From positions 1 to 64,000 of the forward strand of contig JARHYC010000020.1 in NCBI GenBank assembly GCA_029264955.1: a DNA stretch of 64,000 bases, read 5' to 3'. Below are positions 8,706 to 18,351 of the stretch, piece after piece. Below the pieces are notes generated by a model. That model was given only the letters and a program-made list of their open reading frames with translations. It made no database searches and was not told where the DNA came from. The stretch is from Faecalibacterium sp. GTDB lineage: Bacteria > Bacillota > Clostridia > Oscillospirales > Ruminococcaceae. The translations under genes were made by a program, and so were the position numbers. The first letter of the stretch is position 1; the number at the start of each line of letters is the position of its first letter.

Positions 8706-10013
8706 TTAGTCTTTTGCAAACAGACCGCCGTTTCCGTTGAACAGTTCAAACGGGTCGATGCTCTTTTTGCCGATTTTTACATCCAGTGTCAGCGTTTCTG
8801 CTGCTGCACCAATCGGGTTATTCATTGCCAACTGGTTGCCTTCGCTGACCCAAATGTCTTGCAGTCCATATATGTAGCTGCGTACGCCACAGCCGTGGTC
8901 AATGACCACCGTGTTTCCGGTCAGTTTCAATTCACCTGCATACACTACCGTACCCGCTGTGGGGGTAATGACCTCAGTACCCGGCTCCGTCGCAAACACG
9001 GTGGAGTTGGACTTGCCACCTACCTGACCGTCATGCACTTTCTGCATTCCGTAACCAATCAAGATGCTTTGATACTGCACGGGCTTATCCCAAGCTACAA
9101 CCCACTGACGAGGACCGCTGGGCGCGCCATACAAGCGCCAGATAATATCACGGAACTCCTGCGCTGCACCTTCTAATGGCTCCGTTTCGGGCAACGCATC
9201 TGCTGTACCAAATGCCCGCTCTTTGACGCGCAGCTCCACCTGTGTTTCCACATCACCCATGGAAACCGTAATGGTGTGCTTTTTCACATCCGCATTATAT
9301 GCTGCACCCAGATAGCCGACCCAGCCGGAGCCTTCCGGCTGAAACTGCACCTCACCCAGTTCGCTTTTTAAAACAGGTGGTGTATCACCCAATAGCCCTG
9401 TTACATGAACCGCCACTGCATCACCTTGACGGATCTCATCTGCCGAGAGGGTCACACGCGGGGTTGCCAGCATTGTGAAGCTGAAACGGTATCCATACCA
9501 GCCCATTGGGCGGGCAGGCTGCTCTGCACGGGGATTTTTTGCTACCTTTGCGGTAGGCTGCGCCAGCATTTCCTGTGTTAGTCCGCTGGGCAAGCGCCAC
9601 AGCTGCATCTCTATATCATAAGTGCCGTTTTCCTGGAAATGAAAGTCTGCATACTCGTTCAGGCTGCCGGTAAATACCGTCTGACCGCTTTCCTTGTGGT
9701 GAATCTTCAGGAATACCTGCGCAGGGTCCGCCCATTCCGGAATGGTCAGTTCCGGGCGTGCTTCCGAAATATCCCCCAGCTTTTGCACGGTCAATGTATT
9801 ACTCTGTGCAAATACCCTGTCTGCCAGCGCACCAATCAACGGAACCTGCCAGCAATAACCATTCTTTTCCAGCGCAACCCCAGCAAAACTTACACCTTCA
9901 CTACTGGGCAAGTCATCCTCACCGACAGAATACCAGCTGATCCCAACCACGATGCCCAAAAACAGCACCACACCCAGCACCACGCCCAAGAGCCATAACA
10001 AAAAGCGCTTCAT
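8706..10013 (-). CDS. membrane-anchored M23/LytM-like protein, probably catalytically inactive
   Basis: 435 aa. Start ATG at 10013 follows GGGGAGGG; longer in-frame readings lack a ribosome site. One N-terminal membrane segment (about 5-25) is followed by an extracytoplasmic region and, near the end, an M23-type beta domain recognisable from VITPTAGTVVYAGE and NTVVIDHGCG. The zinc-binding HxxxD expected before TPTAG is absent (the stretch reads NSTVFATEP), and the Y-A-H-L-S histidine is replaced by YIYGLQ. It is therefore more likely a binding or regulatory pseudo-peptidase, as with EnvC- or SpoIIQ-type proteins, than an endopeptidase. Similarity to SpoIIQ is possible but not shown. Confidence 0.7.
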   Translation of the reverse strand: MKRFLLWLLGVVLGVVLFLGIVVGISWYSVGEDDLPSSEGVSFAGVALEKNGYCWQVPLIGALADRVFAQSNTLTVQKLGDISEARPELTIPEWADPAQVFLKIHHKESGQTVFTGSLNEYADFHFQENGTYDIEMQLWRLPSGLTQEMLAQPTAKVAKNPRAEQPARPMGWYGYRFSFTMLATPRVTLSADEIRQGDAVAVHVTGLLGDTPPVLKSELGEVQFQPEGSGWVGYLGAAYNADVKKHTITVSMGDVETQVELRVKERAFGTADALPETEPLEGAAQEFRDIIWRLYGAPSGPRQWVVAWDKPVQYQSILIGYGMQKVHDGQVGGKSNSTVFATEPGTEVITPTAGTVVYAGELKLTGNTVVIDHGCGVRSYIYGLQDIWVSEGNQLAMNNPIGAAAETLTLDVKIGKKSIDPFELFNGNGGLFAKD

Positions 10014-10036
10014 ACGCGTTTCCCTCCCCTGCATAC

Positions 10037-10096
10037 AAAAAAGCCGCAGACCTCTCCAAGACCTACCCATACAGAGTAAGCCGGACAGTCTGCGGC
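10037..10096 (-). terminator. terminator of the small acidic protein gene
   Basis: Minus-strand hairpin GCCGCAGAC/GTCTGCGGC with a long loop followed by T6. It ends just before the ribosome site of the M23-like gene, so some readthrough may feed that gene. Confidence 0.65.
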
Positions 10097-10107
10097 AAAC
10101 TTCGAAA

Positions 10108-10374
10108 TTACTCAGCAGTTTCTTCTGCGGGTTCTTCCACCGGTACTTCCTCAGCGGGTGCTTCGACAGCTTCTGCCTTACAAACCTGTTCCGGGTCAAT
10201 TTCGATTTCTACTTTCTGCTCTTCTTCCGGAGCCGTCTCATCATCACCGAACAGCAGTTCCTCGTACTCGTCCAGCTCCTTTTCGCGGCGGCGCAGGTAC
10301 ACTGCACCAACTGCCAGCGCACCGGCAGCAGCAGACAAAGCAGCAATCGCAGCGACAAAACCAGTCTTTTTCAT
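10108..10374 (-). CDS. small membrane-anchored protein with acidic tail
   Basis: 88 aa, not assigned to a family. Start ATG at 10374 follows AAAGGAG. Lys-Lys then a hydrophobic Ala/Val-rich segment (about 5-27) forms a single membrane helix, then a basic RRR stop-transfer patch, then a tail of about 50 residues very rich in Glu, Pro and Ala. No lipobox. Similar short YtxH-like proteins are common in Firmicutes, but function is not inferred. It has its own promoter and terminator. Confidence 0.7.
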   Translation of the reverse strand: MKKTGFVAAIAALSAAAGALAVGAVYLRRREKELDEYEELLFGDDETAPEEEQKVEIEIDPEQVCKAEAVEAPAEEVPVEEPAEETAE

Positions 10375-10435
10375 GGTAAAGCTCCTTTTCCTAAGCCCCA
10401 CAAAAATCTGTGAGGTGATATTTTGAATCGCCTTT

Positions 10436-10464
10436 ATTATAGCGATATTTTAGGTAAATTACAA
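10436..10464 (-). promoter_or_regulatory. sigma-A promoter of the small acidic protein gene
   Basis: Minus strand: TTGTAA, 17-bp spacer, TATAAT. The -35 box overlaps the last codons of mutY. Confidence 0.75.
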
Positions 10465-11544
10465 GATTTTCATTTTTGGCGGTTCCAGCATCTGCTTGCG
10501 GTACGCCTTAAACGCACCCGGTAAGGTATACTCTTGCTCCAACTGTTCTCGGCTTGCCCAAACATAGCCATCCGGCAAATCCTCCTTAGGTGCGTAAAAT
10601 TTCCAGCCTGACATATGCCATTCCAGATGGGTAAAGATATGCTTCGCCTTTGGCAGCGGATCGCACAAAGGCAAAGCGGTAAATGCCGCGGCGGTATCAA
10701 TGCCGATTTCTGCCAGTGCCTTTTGCATTTCTGCTGCGCTGACAAAAGAAGTATCCTCCCACAGGGGCGGCTCCCACAAACCCGCCAGCAAACCTGTTTT
10801 CGGGCGCTGATGCAAAAGCCAACCCGCCGGGCTTTCTACTAACGCAATCGCAACCGGAAGGACACGTCTTGCTTTGGGGCGTGCCTTTACCGGGAGCTGT
10901 AATGCCGTGCCGGCGGCACGTGCTTTGCAGAGCGCTTTCCAGGGGCATTGCTCGCATAGCGGCGCACCATTGGGCAAACACACCAACGCCCCCAATTCCA
11001 TAAGTGCCTGATTGAAATCACCCGGTGCTTCTTTGGGCTGTAATGCCGCCGCACGCGCGGTCAGCTCTTTTTTGACCGCTGGCTCACTCACACAGCGGCG
11101 GTCATCATCCAAACGAGACAGTACGCGAAGTACGTTTCCATCCACCGCAGGCACCGGAATACCAAAGCTGATAGACGCTACCGCACCGGCAGTATATGCG
11201 CCGATCCCCGGCAGTTTCAGCAGTGCGTCATAATCTGCGGGCAGTTCACCGCCATACTGTTCGCACACAATTTGTGCCGCTTTCTGCAAATTACGCACGC
11301 GGCTGTAATAACCAAGCCCTTCCCATAGTTTGTGCAGCTTTTCGCCATCACAAGCGGCAAGTGCCGGAATATCTGGGCACGCAGCCAAAAAGCGCTCATA
11401 ATAGGGCAGAACCGCTGTCATTCTGGTCTGTTGCAGCATGATCTCGCTCAGCCAGATATGATAAGGGGTTGGGTCCTGCCGAAAAGGCAGGGTACGCCGA
11501 TTGGCATAAAACCAATCCAACAAAAGGGATGCACATTGCTCCAT
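10459..11544 (-). CDS. mutY: A/G-specific adenine glycosylase
   Basis: Removes adenine mispaired with 8-oxoguanine. 361 aa. The catalytic Glu lies in LSEIMLQQT, the helix-hairpin-helix in KLPGIGAYTAG and the essential Asp in VDGNV. The 4Fe-4S loop reads Cys-x7-Cys-x2-Cys-x5-Cys. A Nudix-like C-terminal domain for 8-oxoG recognition follows. The ATG at 11544 is preferred over one 36 bp upstream because GGAG in the stop region of the preceding gene is positioned for it; the two genes are 4 bp apart and probably cotranscribed. Confidence 0.95.
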   Translation of the reverse strand: MEQCASLLLDWFYANRRTLPFRQDPTPYHIWLSEIMLQQTRMTAVLPYYERFLAACPDIPALAACDGEKLHKLWEGLGYYSRVRNLQKAAQIVCEQYGGELPADYDALLKLPGIGAYTAGAVASISFGIPVPAVDGNVLRVLSRLDDDRRCVSEPAVKKELTARAAALQPKEAPGDFNQALMELGALVCLPNGAPLCEQCPWKALCKARAAGTALQLPVKARPKARRVLPVAIALVESPAGWLLHQRPKTGLLAGLWEPPLWEDTSFVSAAEMQKALAEIGIDTAAAFTALPLCDPLPKAKHIFTHLEWHMSGWKFYAPKEDLPDGYVWASREQLEQEYTLPGAFKAYRKQMLEPPKMKIL

Positions 11545-11548
11545 AGAT

Positions 11549-13456
11549 TTACTCCGTAATTTGATAGATGGTGTATTCACCCTGCCGGAACCACACCGGA
11601 TACCGCTGGGCGTACCAATCTTCGTGATTTTGATAGTCGTTTCTTTCGTAGCTGGAATACATTACATAGTCCACATTCCATGTATGCAGCAGCTCCTCCG
11701 TGGGGGTTTCATACATCTCCCGCACGGCTGCATCCTGCGCTTCAAAGTGCATTCCGTGGAAATAGACATACAGGGACGAACCGCAGATGATTTGCCGACC
11801 CGCCAGCGAAGCCACCGGGTTCAAGTGCTGGCGCCCTGTTAAGAATACCGCATCCGGCGCGGTGTTTTCATCCACATACTCTGCCAGTGCAATACCGCTT
11901 GCATTAAACACCTGATAGTTGCTGATGGCTTCGCGCCCCAGCGTTAAGATGCCGGACAAGGTACCTGTCGATACCACAGCAGCCGCCAAAATTGCTTTTG
12001 CCGGGCGGCTGTGGATATGGGAAATCCAATCCCACACGGCACCCGCCACCAATATGCAGGTGAGCAAAAACCAGAAGTACAACAGCTTGATGTTATCGTA
12101 ATAGTTGGGCTGGAACACTACCAGCTCACTGATGACTTTTACGACAAAACCGCCTAAAAACAATCGGCGCATCGATTTATCCGCCCACAAAAATGCAGGA
12201 ATCATCAGGATATACACGATACCGATATTCTTAATATAGAACCAGAAAAAATTCTCTCCGGTTCCGTTGTTGACCCAGTTGAATACTGGCTGCAAAAAGC
12301 CATTACCTCCAGATGTCTGCCGAAAAATCACGCCGCATAACTGCGGAATACACAGTGCACCTGCTGTTGCCGCATAGCCAATCCAAGGGCGCAAACTTGC
12401 CCAGCTGCGGTTTTGAATCGCCTCTTTCGCCGGACGGCACAAGTACACCGCACTGACAATAACCATCATCAGCAAGCTGTGGGTCTGCATCAAGGGCATA
12501 CTGCCTGCCAAAAGGCCCAGCGCAAGCCACAGGTGTTTCTCGCCCTGAAAAGCAAACCGATACAGCAGGTACAAAGCCGGCATCGCCAGCGCCCAGCCCA
12601 TCAGTGTCGCACGCTGGGGAACCAGCAAATCCGCGATACAGTTGACCCAGCGGAGATTCCGTTCTACAAAGTTTGTGGGTGTAGTATAATATCCGGTAAA
12701 AATCGAAGCAAACTGTTCTTTGCTTCCCAGGAAATACAAAAAACCCAAGCCTGCACCATAAATGAACAGCAAACTGGCCAGAGTCGCTTTACCCGGATGC
12801 TGCAACACCTGCCGTGCCAGCAGCCACACACCGCCAAAAATACTGACCAGTGCCGGAATACACGGCAGAATATACGCAAATTTCAACCCTGCACCAAACA
12901 GCAGAAACACACTGGAAACGCTCTCGCACAAAAACGGATAGCCGAACACTTCCTGCCCCGCTAAAAGGGAATAATGGGGCGGCATTTTGCCGCTGACCGC
13001 AATATTTTTGATAAACGCAAGATGCATCGCAGTATCGCCGTAGCCGCTCTGACCTGTATAGTATGCCCCATTGGCAGGCTCATACCGCAGCACATGGGTA
13101 TACAACAGGTACACCGTCAGCAAAAAAGCAGGCAGACAGACAACCAGCATGCAGAGCCACTCCTGTTTGTGGTCTGACTGGATCTGTACCGCATTTTCAT
13201 GCAGCTTGTTATCATGCTTGCACCAAGCCCACACACCGCTTGCACCGACACACACACCACTGATGAATGCCGCTGGAGCTGTGAAGCCGATTCCCAATGC
13301 CGCAGCGGCTGGCAGCATTGCCAGCATTGCCGTGGCAATACCACATCCCACCGGAATCGTATGCAAAGCGCCCGCTGACGGTAAACACCGCCGCGCCAGC
13401 CCAATCCCTGCCCACACATACAATGCCATGTATGCGATACTTATTCGTTCACCCAT
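11549..13456 (-). CDS. polytopic membrane protein, GT-C glycosyltransferase-like
   Basis: 635 aa with about a dozen hydrophobic segments and a C-terminal soluble stretch of about 120 residues. The end (SYERNDY...RYPVWF...GEYTIYQIT) is typical of GT-C style membrane glycosyltransferases and the polyprenyl-linked sugar transferases of Clostridia. No catalytic residues can be assigned with confidence. The ATG follows GGAGGG. It lies 4 bp before mutY and so probably shares its transcript, without obvious functional link. An O-antigen/teichoic-type glycan role is only an inference. Confidence 0.6.
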   Translation of the reverse strand: MGERISIAYMALYVWAGIGLARRCLPSAGALHTIPVGCGIATAMLAMLPAAAALGIGFTAPAAFISGVCVGASGVWAWCKHDNKLHENAVQIQSDHKQEWLCMLVVCLPAFLLTVYLLYTHVLRYEPANGAYYTGQSGYGDTAMHLAFIKNIAVSGKMPPHYSLLAGQEVFGYPFLCESVSSVFLLFGAGLKFAYILPCIPALVSIFGGVWLLARQVLQHPGKATLASLLFIYGAGLGFLYFLGSKEQFASIFTGYYTTPTNFVERNLRWVNCIADLLVPQRATLMGWALAMPALYLLYRFAFQGEKHLWLALGLLAGSMPLMQTHSLLMMVIVSAVYLCRPAKEAIQNRSWASLRPWIGYAATAGALCIPQLCGVIFRQTSGGNGFLQPVFNWVNNGTGENFFWFYIKNIGIVYILMIPAFLWADKSMRRLFLGGFVVKVISELVVFQPNYYDNIKLLYFWFLLTCILVAGAVWDWISHIHSRPAKAILAAAVVSTGTLSGILTLGREAISNYQVFNASGIALAEYVDENTAPDAVFLTGRQHLNPVASLAGRQIICGSSLYVYFHGMHFEAQDAAVREMYETPTEELLHTWNVDYVMYSSYERNDYQNHEDWYAQRYPVWFRQGEYTIYQITE

Positions 13457-13534
13457 GGGACGCCCTCCTTTTTTGATTGCGGGGTTTGCCTACTTTGAAA
13501 TCTTTTTACCTTAGTACCTCTTTGTGCCATGCAT

Positions 13535-13585
13535 AAAAAAGAGGGCGACCATATGCCTTTTTCTGCAAAGTCATTGTTCGCCCTC
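13535..13585 (-). terminator. terminator of asnS
   Basis: Minus strand: GAGGGCGA, about 29-nt loop, TCGCCCTC, then T6. Confidence 0.8.
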
Positions 13586-13605
13586 CCTGATTCAATTTTT
13601 ATTGA

Positions 13606-14994
13606 TTAGAAGCCGTAAGCCGTACGGGGGAACGGCAGAACATCACGGATGTTCTGGATACCGGTCAAGTACATGACCAAACGCTCGAAGCCCACACCGT
13701 AACCAGCGTGCTCTACACCGCCAAACTTACGCAGATCCAGGTACCAACCGTAATCCTCGGTCTTCAGACCCAGCTCGTTCATACGAGCAACCAGCTTATC
13801 GTAGTTCTCTTCGCGCTGGCTGCCGCCAATCAGTTCACCAATGCCGGGTACCAGCATATCAGCTGCTGCAACAGTCTTGCCGTCGGCGTTCTGCTTCATG
13901 TAGAAGCTCTTGATTTCCTTGGGGTAATCGGTGACGAACACAGGCTTTTTGTACACAACCTCGGTCAGGTAGCGCTCGTGCTCGGTCTGAATATCAGTGC
14001 CCCACTGGACAGGGAACTGGAACTTCTTGTTGTTCTTTTCCAAAATCTCGATTGCCTCGGTGTAGGTCACGCGTGCAAAGTCGCTGTTTGCAACCAACTC
14101 CAAACGCTCGATCAGCCCCTTATCCACGAAAGAGTTGAAGAAGTTCATCTCATCGGGGCAGTTCTCCAGCACATATCGAATAACATACTTAATCAGCGCT
14201 TCGGCGTTGTCCATGTAGCCGGACAGATCGCAGAAAGCCATTTCCGGCTCAATCATCCAGAACTCCGCTGCATGACGGGTGGTGAAGGACTTTTCTGCAC
14301 GGAAGGTCGGCCCAAAGGTGTAAACCTTGCCAAATGCCATTGCCATAGCTTCCGCTTCCAGCTGGCCGGAAACGGTCAGGCTGACAGGCTTTTCGAAGAA
14401 GTCCTGGCTGTAATCCACGGCGCCGTCCTCAGTCTTGGGAACGTTGTTCAGATCCATGGTAGTAACCTGGAACATCTCGCCTGCACCTTCGCAGTCCGAT
14501 GCGGTAAACAGCGGGGTGTGTGCGTACACAAAGCCATTCTCCTGGAAGAAGCGGTGGATTGCAAAAGCAGCCACGCTGCGCACACGGAAAGCAGCACCAA
14601 AGGTATTGGTACGGGGGCGCAGGGTAGGCAGGGTACGCAGGTACTCCATGCTCATACGCTTTTTCTGCAGGGGGTACTCATCGGTAGGGCAGGTGCCCAG
14701 AATCTCAACGGTATCTGCATTCAGCTCAAAGGGCTGACGTGCTTCCGGTGTCAAAACCAGCTTGCCGGTAATTTTCATGCTGGTGTACAGGCCAGAGTGG
14801 ATCACTTCATCATAATTCGCAACCTTATCTGCCTGTAAGACGATCTGCAAGGTCTTGAAGCAGCCGCCGTCCGACAGTGCTACAAAGCCGATATTCTTGG
14901 AATCCCGGATATTCTTTGCCCAGCCGCAAACCGTAATGGTGCTGCCGTCGGCAGGAGTAGACGTATACAGGGATGCAATTTCAATTCGTTCCAT
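13606..14994 (-). CDS. asnS: asparaginyl-tRNA synthetase
   Basis: Class IIb synthetase charging tRNA-Asn. 462 aa, normal length. An OB-fold anticodon domain ([22 protein letters not shown]) is followed by motif 2 [21 protein letters not shown] and motif 3 [13 protein letters not shown]. The Phe-Thr-Thr-Arg-His after motif 2 and the FPRT ending fit AsnRS rather than AspRS. The ATG at 14994 has GGGAAG upstream. Its promoter is a consensus sigma-A site; the leader of about 50 nt is too short for a T-box. Confidence 0.95.
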   Translation of the reverse strand: MERIEIASLYTSTPADGSTITVCGWAKNIRDSKNIGFVALSDGGCFKTLQIVLQADKVANYDEVIHSGLYTSMKITGKLVLTPEARQPFELNADTVEILGTCPTDEYPLQKKRMSMEYLRTLPTLRPRTNTFGAAFRVRSVAAFAIHRFFQENGFVYAHTPLFTASDCEGAGEMFQVTTMDLNNVPKTEDGAVDYSQDFFEKPVSLTVSGQLEAEAMAMAFGKVYTFGPTFRAEKSFTTRHAAEFWMIEPEMAFCDLSGYMDNAEALIKYVIRYVLENCPDEMNFFNSFVDKGLIERLELVANSDFARVTYTEAIEILEKNNKKFQFPVQWGTDIQTEHERYLTEVVYKKPVFVTDYPKEIKSFYMKQNADGKTVAAADMLVPGIGELIGGSQREENYDKLVARMNELGLKTEDYGWYLDLRKFGGVEHAGYGVGFERLVMYLTGIQNIRDVLPFPRTAYGF

Positions 14995-15024
14995 GATTCT
15001 TCCCACTCTTTTTTCTAAAATTGT

Positions 15025-15081
15025 CGGCGATTCGCCGCATATACATTCAATTATTATAAAGGAATTTCTGCGCCTTGTAAA
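15025..15081 (-). promoter_or_regulatory. asnS promoter and leader palindrome
   Basis: Minus strand: TTTACA (15076-15081), 17-bp spacer, TATAAT (15053-15058). Downstream, around the expected +20, lies the palindrome CGGCGA-T-TCGCCG (15025-15037), a possible operator or leader hairpin. Confidence 0.7.
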
Positions 15082-15127
15082 GTCCCGCATCGGCATAAAC
15101 AGTCGATTCATCTGGTCTTTTTCCCGG

Positions 15128-16249
15128 TCAATCTTGCAGTAGTACCCGTGCCAGCGATTGTGCCGCAAGCCGCCCGGCATATAGCGCTTCGTTCAGATTT
15201 GTACCATGTCCGCCCACCTCCAGCAGCAATGCACCGGTAGAAAGATCCTGATTATAAAAGCGGTGGCTGTACAATACCGGTCGCGTCAGGCTCGGGTAAT
15301 CCGTTTCCATAGCAGACTGCCACGCCGCCGCAAACGCCAGATTCTGCATACAGTTGGGCAGCTTGACGGTACCACCGTTATCTGCGCCGGAAATAATCAT
15401 CACCTGTGCGGATTTGCGCCCATCAATTTCCGACACTGGGGCAATGCGTACACCGTCCGATTCGATGGCATCTCGATGTACATCCAAAATCACTTTGATA
15501 CTGGGGTACTTTTCCAGCCAGCTTTGTGCTACCGCACGGCTGTTGTCGTAGCTGGCGTTATAGCTGGGATAATCATTTAGTGTAGTATCATGTATGGTAT
15601 TGACCCCCGCTGCAGTGAGCACATCTGTCATCACCTGCCCCACCGCACAAACGCTGATGCTGTTGTCTGTACTGCGAGCCGTATCCCCCGGCGCATACCA
15701 CAACCCATTATGGGTTCGATAGCACTCAGTTGCGTGGGTATGCAAAATCAGTACCTGCGGTTCTGCGCTATTTTTTTCTATGGAAAACGGCAGCCCAGCC
15801 TGCACCGCCACTGCAATATCCTGCTGGCTGGTGCTTTTTGTGTTATTCCGAATCGTCGCCGGTCCACACGGTACAAACACTCCCCCCGCCGCTTGGCTGT
15901 AATGCTTCTCGGTTACTTTACCCGCTCCGGCAGGCGGATCCCCTTCCGGCAAATCGACCCAGTCGTTTATCTGGGGGGCGATATTGGCCGGCAACTCTGT
16001 TGGTGCGACTTGCTCTGGGGTTGGTTCCGGGATTTGGTCTGGTACTTGAGCAGGTGGATTCGGACTTTCCTTTGCTTGCGCTGCGGCTTGTTGCGACATC
16101 GCCGCCCGCATCGCAGGAACCGGACCTGCCAAAGCACTACCCGCCCCCAACGTCCATAGCGGAATCTGTGATGCCTTTGCCGCCAGGGAAATTGACAACG
16201 CCGCCCCTACCAGCGGCAAATAAAGCCAGTTTCGATTTGTTTTTCGCAT
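15128..16249 (-). CDS. spoIIP: stage II sporulation protein P
   Basis: Peptidoglycan amidase/endopeptidase of the DMP engulfment machine in the mother cell. 373 aa. An N-terminal membrane anchor is followed by a Pro/Gln-rich linker and the SpoIIP domain with LHTHATE, DVHRDA and [15 protein letters not shown] (zinc and catalytic positions of the family). Start ATG at 16249 follows AAGGGG; an in-frame GTG just upstream overlaps that site and is less likely. It is divergent from rpsT, partly recalling the rpsT-gpr-spoIIP order of Bacillus, but no gpr is present here. Confidence 0.93.
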   Translation of the reverse strand: MRKTNRNWLYLPLVGAALSISLAAKASQIPLWTLGAGSALAGPVPAMRAAMSQQAAAQAKESPNPPAQVPDQIPEPTPEQVAPTELPANIAPQINDWVDLPEGDPPAGAGKVTEKHYSQAAGGVFVPCGPATIRNNTKSTSQQDIAVAVQAGLPFSIEKNSAEPQVLILHTHATECYRTHNGLWYAPGDTARSTDNSISVCAVGQVMTDVLTAAGVNTIHDTTLNDYPSYNASYDNSRAVAQSWLEKYPSIKVILDVHRDAIESDGVRIAPVSEIDGRKSAQVMIISGADNGGTVKLPNCMQNLAFAAAWQSAMETDYPSLTRPVLYSHRFYNQDLSTGALLLEVGGHGTNLNEALYAGRLAAQSLARVLLQD

Positions 16250-16286
16250 TCCTGCACGCCCCTTTTCCACGAAATGTCCTGCCGTA

Positions 16287-16315
16287 TAGGTATGCAGCAG
16301 CGCAAAAGACTATGT
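16287..16315 (-). promoter_or_regulatory. candidate sigma-E promoter of spoIIP
   Basis: Minus strand: ACATAGT, 14-bp spacer, CATACCTA, close to the sigma-E pattern KMATATT-N14-CATACAHT. Mother-cell expression of spoIIP is known in Bacillus. Confidence 0.45.
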
Positions 16316-16362
16316 CTGCGCAAAAAAATTTCTTATTTTTCGTAAAAAAAAGCGAAAAACTA

Positions 16363-16392
16363 TTGCGTTATCGTCCTGACTTGTGCTATCAT
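16363..16392 (+). promoter_or_regulatory. promoter of rpsT
   Basis: TTGCGT, 18-bp spacer, TATCAT with the extended -10 element TGC. Confidence 0.55.
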
Positions 16393-16430
16393 AAGATGCA
16401 CTGTTATGGGTAGCTAAGGAGGTGGAACGA

Positions 16431-16691
16431 ATGCCTAATATCAAATCCCAGATGGATCGTGTTGTCCTGTCCGCTAAGCAGCAGGCTCGCAACAAGTCCG
16501 TTAAGACCAACCTGAAGACAGTCATCAAGGAGGCAGACGCTGCCATCGATGCTAAAGCCGCTGACAAGGACGCTGCTGTCCTGGCCGCTGTTTCCGCGAT
16601 CGACAAGGCTCGCGCCAAGGGTATCATCAAGAAGAGCACCGCTTCTCGCAAGATCAGCCGTATGGCTAAGCGTGCAAACAAGAACGCTTGA
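16431..16691 (+). CDS. rpsT: 30S ribosomal protein S20
   Basis: 86 aa, Lys/Ala-rich helical bundle that binds the 5' domain of 16S rRNA. It begins MPNIKSQ and shows the family pattern RNKSVKTNLKT and KGIIKKSTASRKISRMAK. Start ATG at 16431 is fixed by AAGGAGG at 16417-16423. Monocistronic, with its own promoter and terminator. Confidence 0.95.
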   Translation: MPNIKSQMDRVVLSAKQQARNKSVKTNLKTVIKEADAAIDAKAADKDAAVLAAVSAIDKARAKGIIKKSTASRKISRMAKRANKNA

Positions 16692-16716
16692 TTTTCCCTA
16701 CAGATTGATAGACTTA

Positions 16717-16756
16717 AACAAAGCCACTTATCCGCAAGGGTAAGTGGCTTTTGTTT
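16717..16756. terminator. terminator of rpsT, possibly also spoVAE
   Basis: Hairpin AAGCCACTTA/TAAGTGGCTT with flanking A- and T-rich tracts between convergent genes. Confidence 0.8.
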
Positions 16757-16773
16757 TGCTCTTTTTAATTGAA

Positions 16774-17130
16774 TCAGTTGGGGTCTTTGCTGCGGAAAAT
16801 CAGCGCTGCTGCTACGCCGCACACAAGACTTGCTGTAATACCGCCTGCCGCTGCGCCCAAACCGCCCGTCAGACAGCCGATCAGGCCTTTTTCTGCTACG
16901 GCTTCGGCTACGCCGGTTGCCAGCAAATGTCCAAATCCTAACAACGGCACCGATGCACCCGCGCCTGCCAAATCAACCAGCGGTTTATACAAGCCCAGTG
17001 CAGAAAGCACTACACCTGTCACCACATAGCCTGCCAAAATGCGGGCAGGGGTCAAGTTGGTCAGGTCAATAAATATCTGACCTACAGCGCAAATTGCGCC
17101 ACCAATCAAAAATGCCCATACAAACTGCAT
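16774..17130 (-). CDS. spoVAE: stage V sporulation protein AE (SpoVAEb)
   Basis: 118 aa, four hydrophobic segments, the length and pattern of the SpoVAC/SpoVAEb fold (GGAICAVGQ, GAGASVPLLGFGH). Part of the spore inner-membrane channel that loads and releases dipicolinic acid. GGAGAAAGG precedes the ATG. It lies 46 bp downstream of spoVAD in the same direction. Confidence 0.9.
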   Translation of the reverse strand: MQFVWAFLIGGAICAVGQIFIDLTNLTPARILAGYVVTGVVLSALGLYKPLVDLAGAGASVPLLGFGHLLATGVAEAVAEKGLIGCLTGGLGAAAGGITASLVCGVAAALIFRSKDPN

Positions 17131-17176
17131 TTCGTTTTCCTTTCTCCTGCTGGATCATACAGTTCCGGCAGGTATT

Positions 17177-18181
17177 TTATTTTTGTGCAACCAATTCCAC
17201 TAGATGAGCAATCCCTGGGATGGATTCTTTCTGTAAAAAAATCGGCTGACTCATCAGAGCGCCCGTTGCCACAAACAGCACCTTTTGATAGCCCCCCTGC
17301 ATTAAATTGGGTAAAATATGGCTGCACAATACTAATGCACTGCATCCACAGCCACTGCCGCCTGCCCCCACGGAAGGATCATCTCCATACAGCAGGCAGC
17401 CACAATCCTGATGATTCGTAAGTGCTATGCCTTCTCGTTGCATGAGCTCGTGCAGCAATTCGCTGCCCACCTTGCCCAAATCACCGGTGAAAATCACATC
17501 GTAATCCGTGGGGGCTTTATTGGTATCCTGAAAATAGCGCAGCAGAGTATCGGCTGCCGCAGGTGCCATGGCGGCACCCATATTGGTAATATCCTTGATT
17601 TGTAAGTCCTGTACACGCCCAAACGCCACAGACGGAACCTGCACGCCCGGTCCCGCTGGGTGCAGCAGCACACAGCCTGCTGCCGTAGCGGTCCACTGGG
17701 AAGTGGGGGTGCGCATTCCACCATAATCCAACGGCATACGGAACTGGCGTTCTGCCGCGCAGAAATGACTTGCCGTCATGGCAAGAACATTCTCACCTAC
17801 ACCGCCGCTGACCAGGCACGCCCCCAGTGCCAGACTTTCCGCCATAGTGCTGCACGCACCATACAGCCCTGTAAACGGAATTTTTAGCTGACGCATCGCA
17901 TAGCCGCTTGCGGTACATTGCGCCTGTAAATCACCCGCAAGCGCGAGATGAATCTGATCCAGCTGCAAGCCCGCCTTTTCGATACAGGTGCGCGCCGTTT
18001 CTTCCAACATTTGCGCCTCTGCTTTTTCCCAGCTTTTCTGATTCAGGCGGTTGTCTTCATATAATAAATCCAGCCCAGACGCTAACGGGCCATTGCTTTC
18101 TCTCTTACCTCCCGCAGATGCCCATGTCCCAATCACTGGCGGATGGGGCAGCTGTAACACAATTCCATTTCGTATCGCCAA
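17177..18181 (-). CDS. spoVAD: stage V sporulation protein AD
   Basis: 334 aa, thiolase-fold protein that binds dipicolinic acid on the spore inner membrane. It has the SpoVAD landmarks GTWASAGGKRESNGPL, GLYGACSTMAE and GSGCGCSA. The start is a TTG at 18181 with GGTGAG about 8 nt upstream; no in-frame ATG fits. Forms a unit with spoVAE; spoVAC lies 3 kb away. A weak forespore-type box (GCATA at 18230-18234) is present upstream but its -10 partner is poor. Confidence 0.92.
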   Translation of the reverse strand: MAIRNGIVLQLPHPPVIGTWASAGGKRESNGPLASGLDLLYEDNRLNQKSWEKAEAQMLEETARTCIEKAGLQLDQIHLALAGDLQAQCTASGYAMRQLKIPFTGLYGACSTMAESLALGACLVSGGVGENVLAMTASHFCAAERQFRMPLDYGGMRTPTSQWTATAAGCVLLHPAGPGVQVPSVAFGRVQDLQIKDITNMGAAMAPAAADTLLRYFQDTNKAPTDYDVIFTGDLGKVGSELLHELMQREGIALTNHQDCGCLLYGDDPSVGAGGSGCGCSALVLCSHILPNLMQGGYQKVLFVATGALMSQPIFLQKESIPGIAHLVELVAQK

Positions 18182-18271
18182 GAAATCTCACCATCCTCTC
18201 AAAAAAAGGTTTCCCGCCGGGCTGCCGGATATGCATATCGACTATCTTGACAATTTCTGTATTTTTTCACG

Positions 18272-18300
18272 TTCTTTTTATTTTGCATCTGTGCTATAAT
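18272..18300 (+). promoter_or_regulatory. promoter of the aldo/keto reductase gene
   Basis: TATAAT at 18295-18300 preceded by TGC (extended -10); weak -35 TTCTTT with a 17-bp spacer. Confidence 0.6.
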
Positions 18301-18351
18301 GAGCTTACTATAAAACGCATCTCAATTTTTTCGATAAAGGAGTGATTCTTC

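Noticed and set aside
10900-10990. Non-standard Cys spacing in the MutY iron-sulfur loop (x7 in place of x6)
   Set aside because: All four Cys are present and one-residue variation in the first loop is tolerable; not treated as damage.
14995-15127. Possible T-box riboswitch before asnS
   Set aside because: The transcript leader is only about 50 nt, with no AGGGTGGNACCGCG-type box and no terminator.
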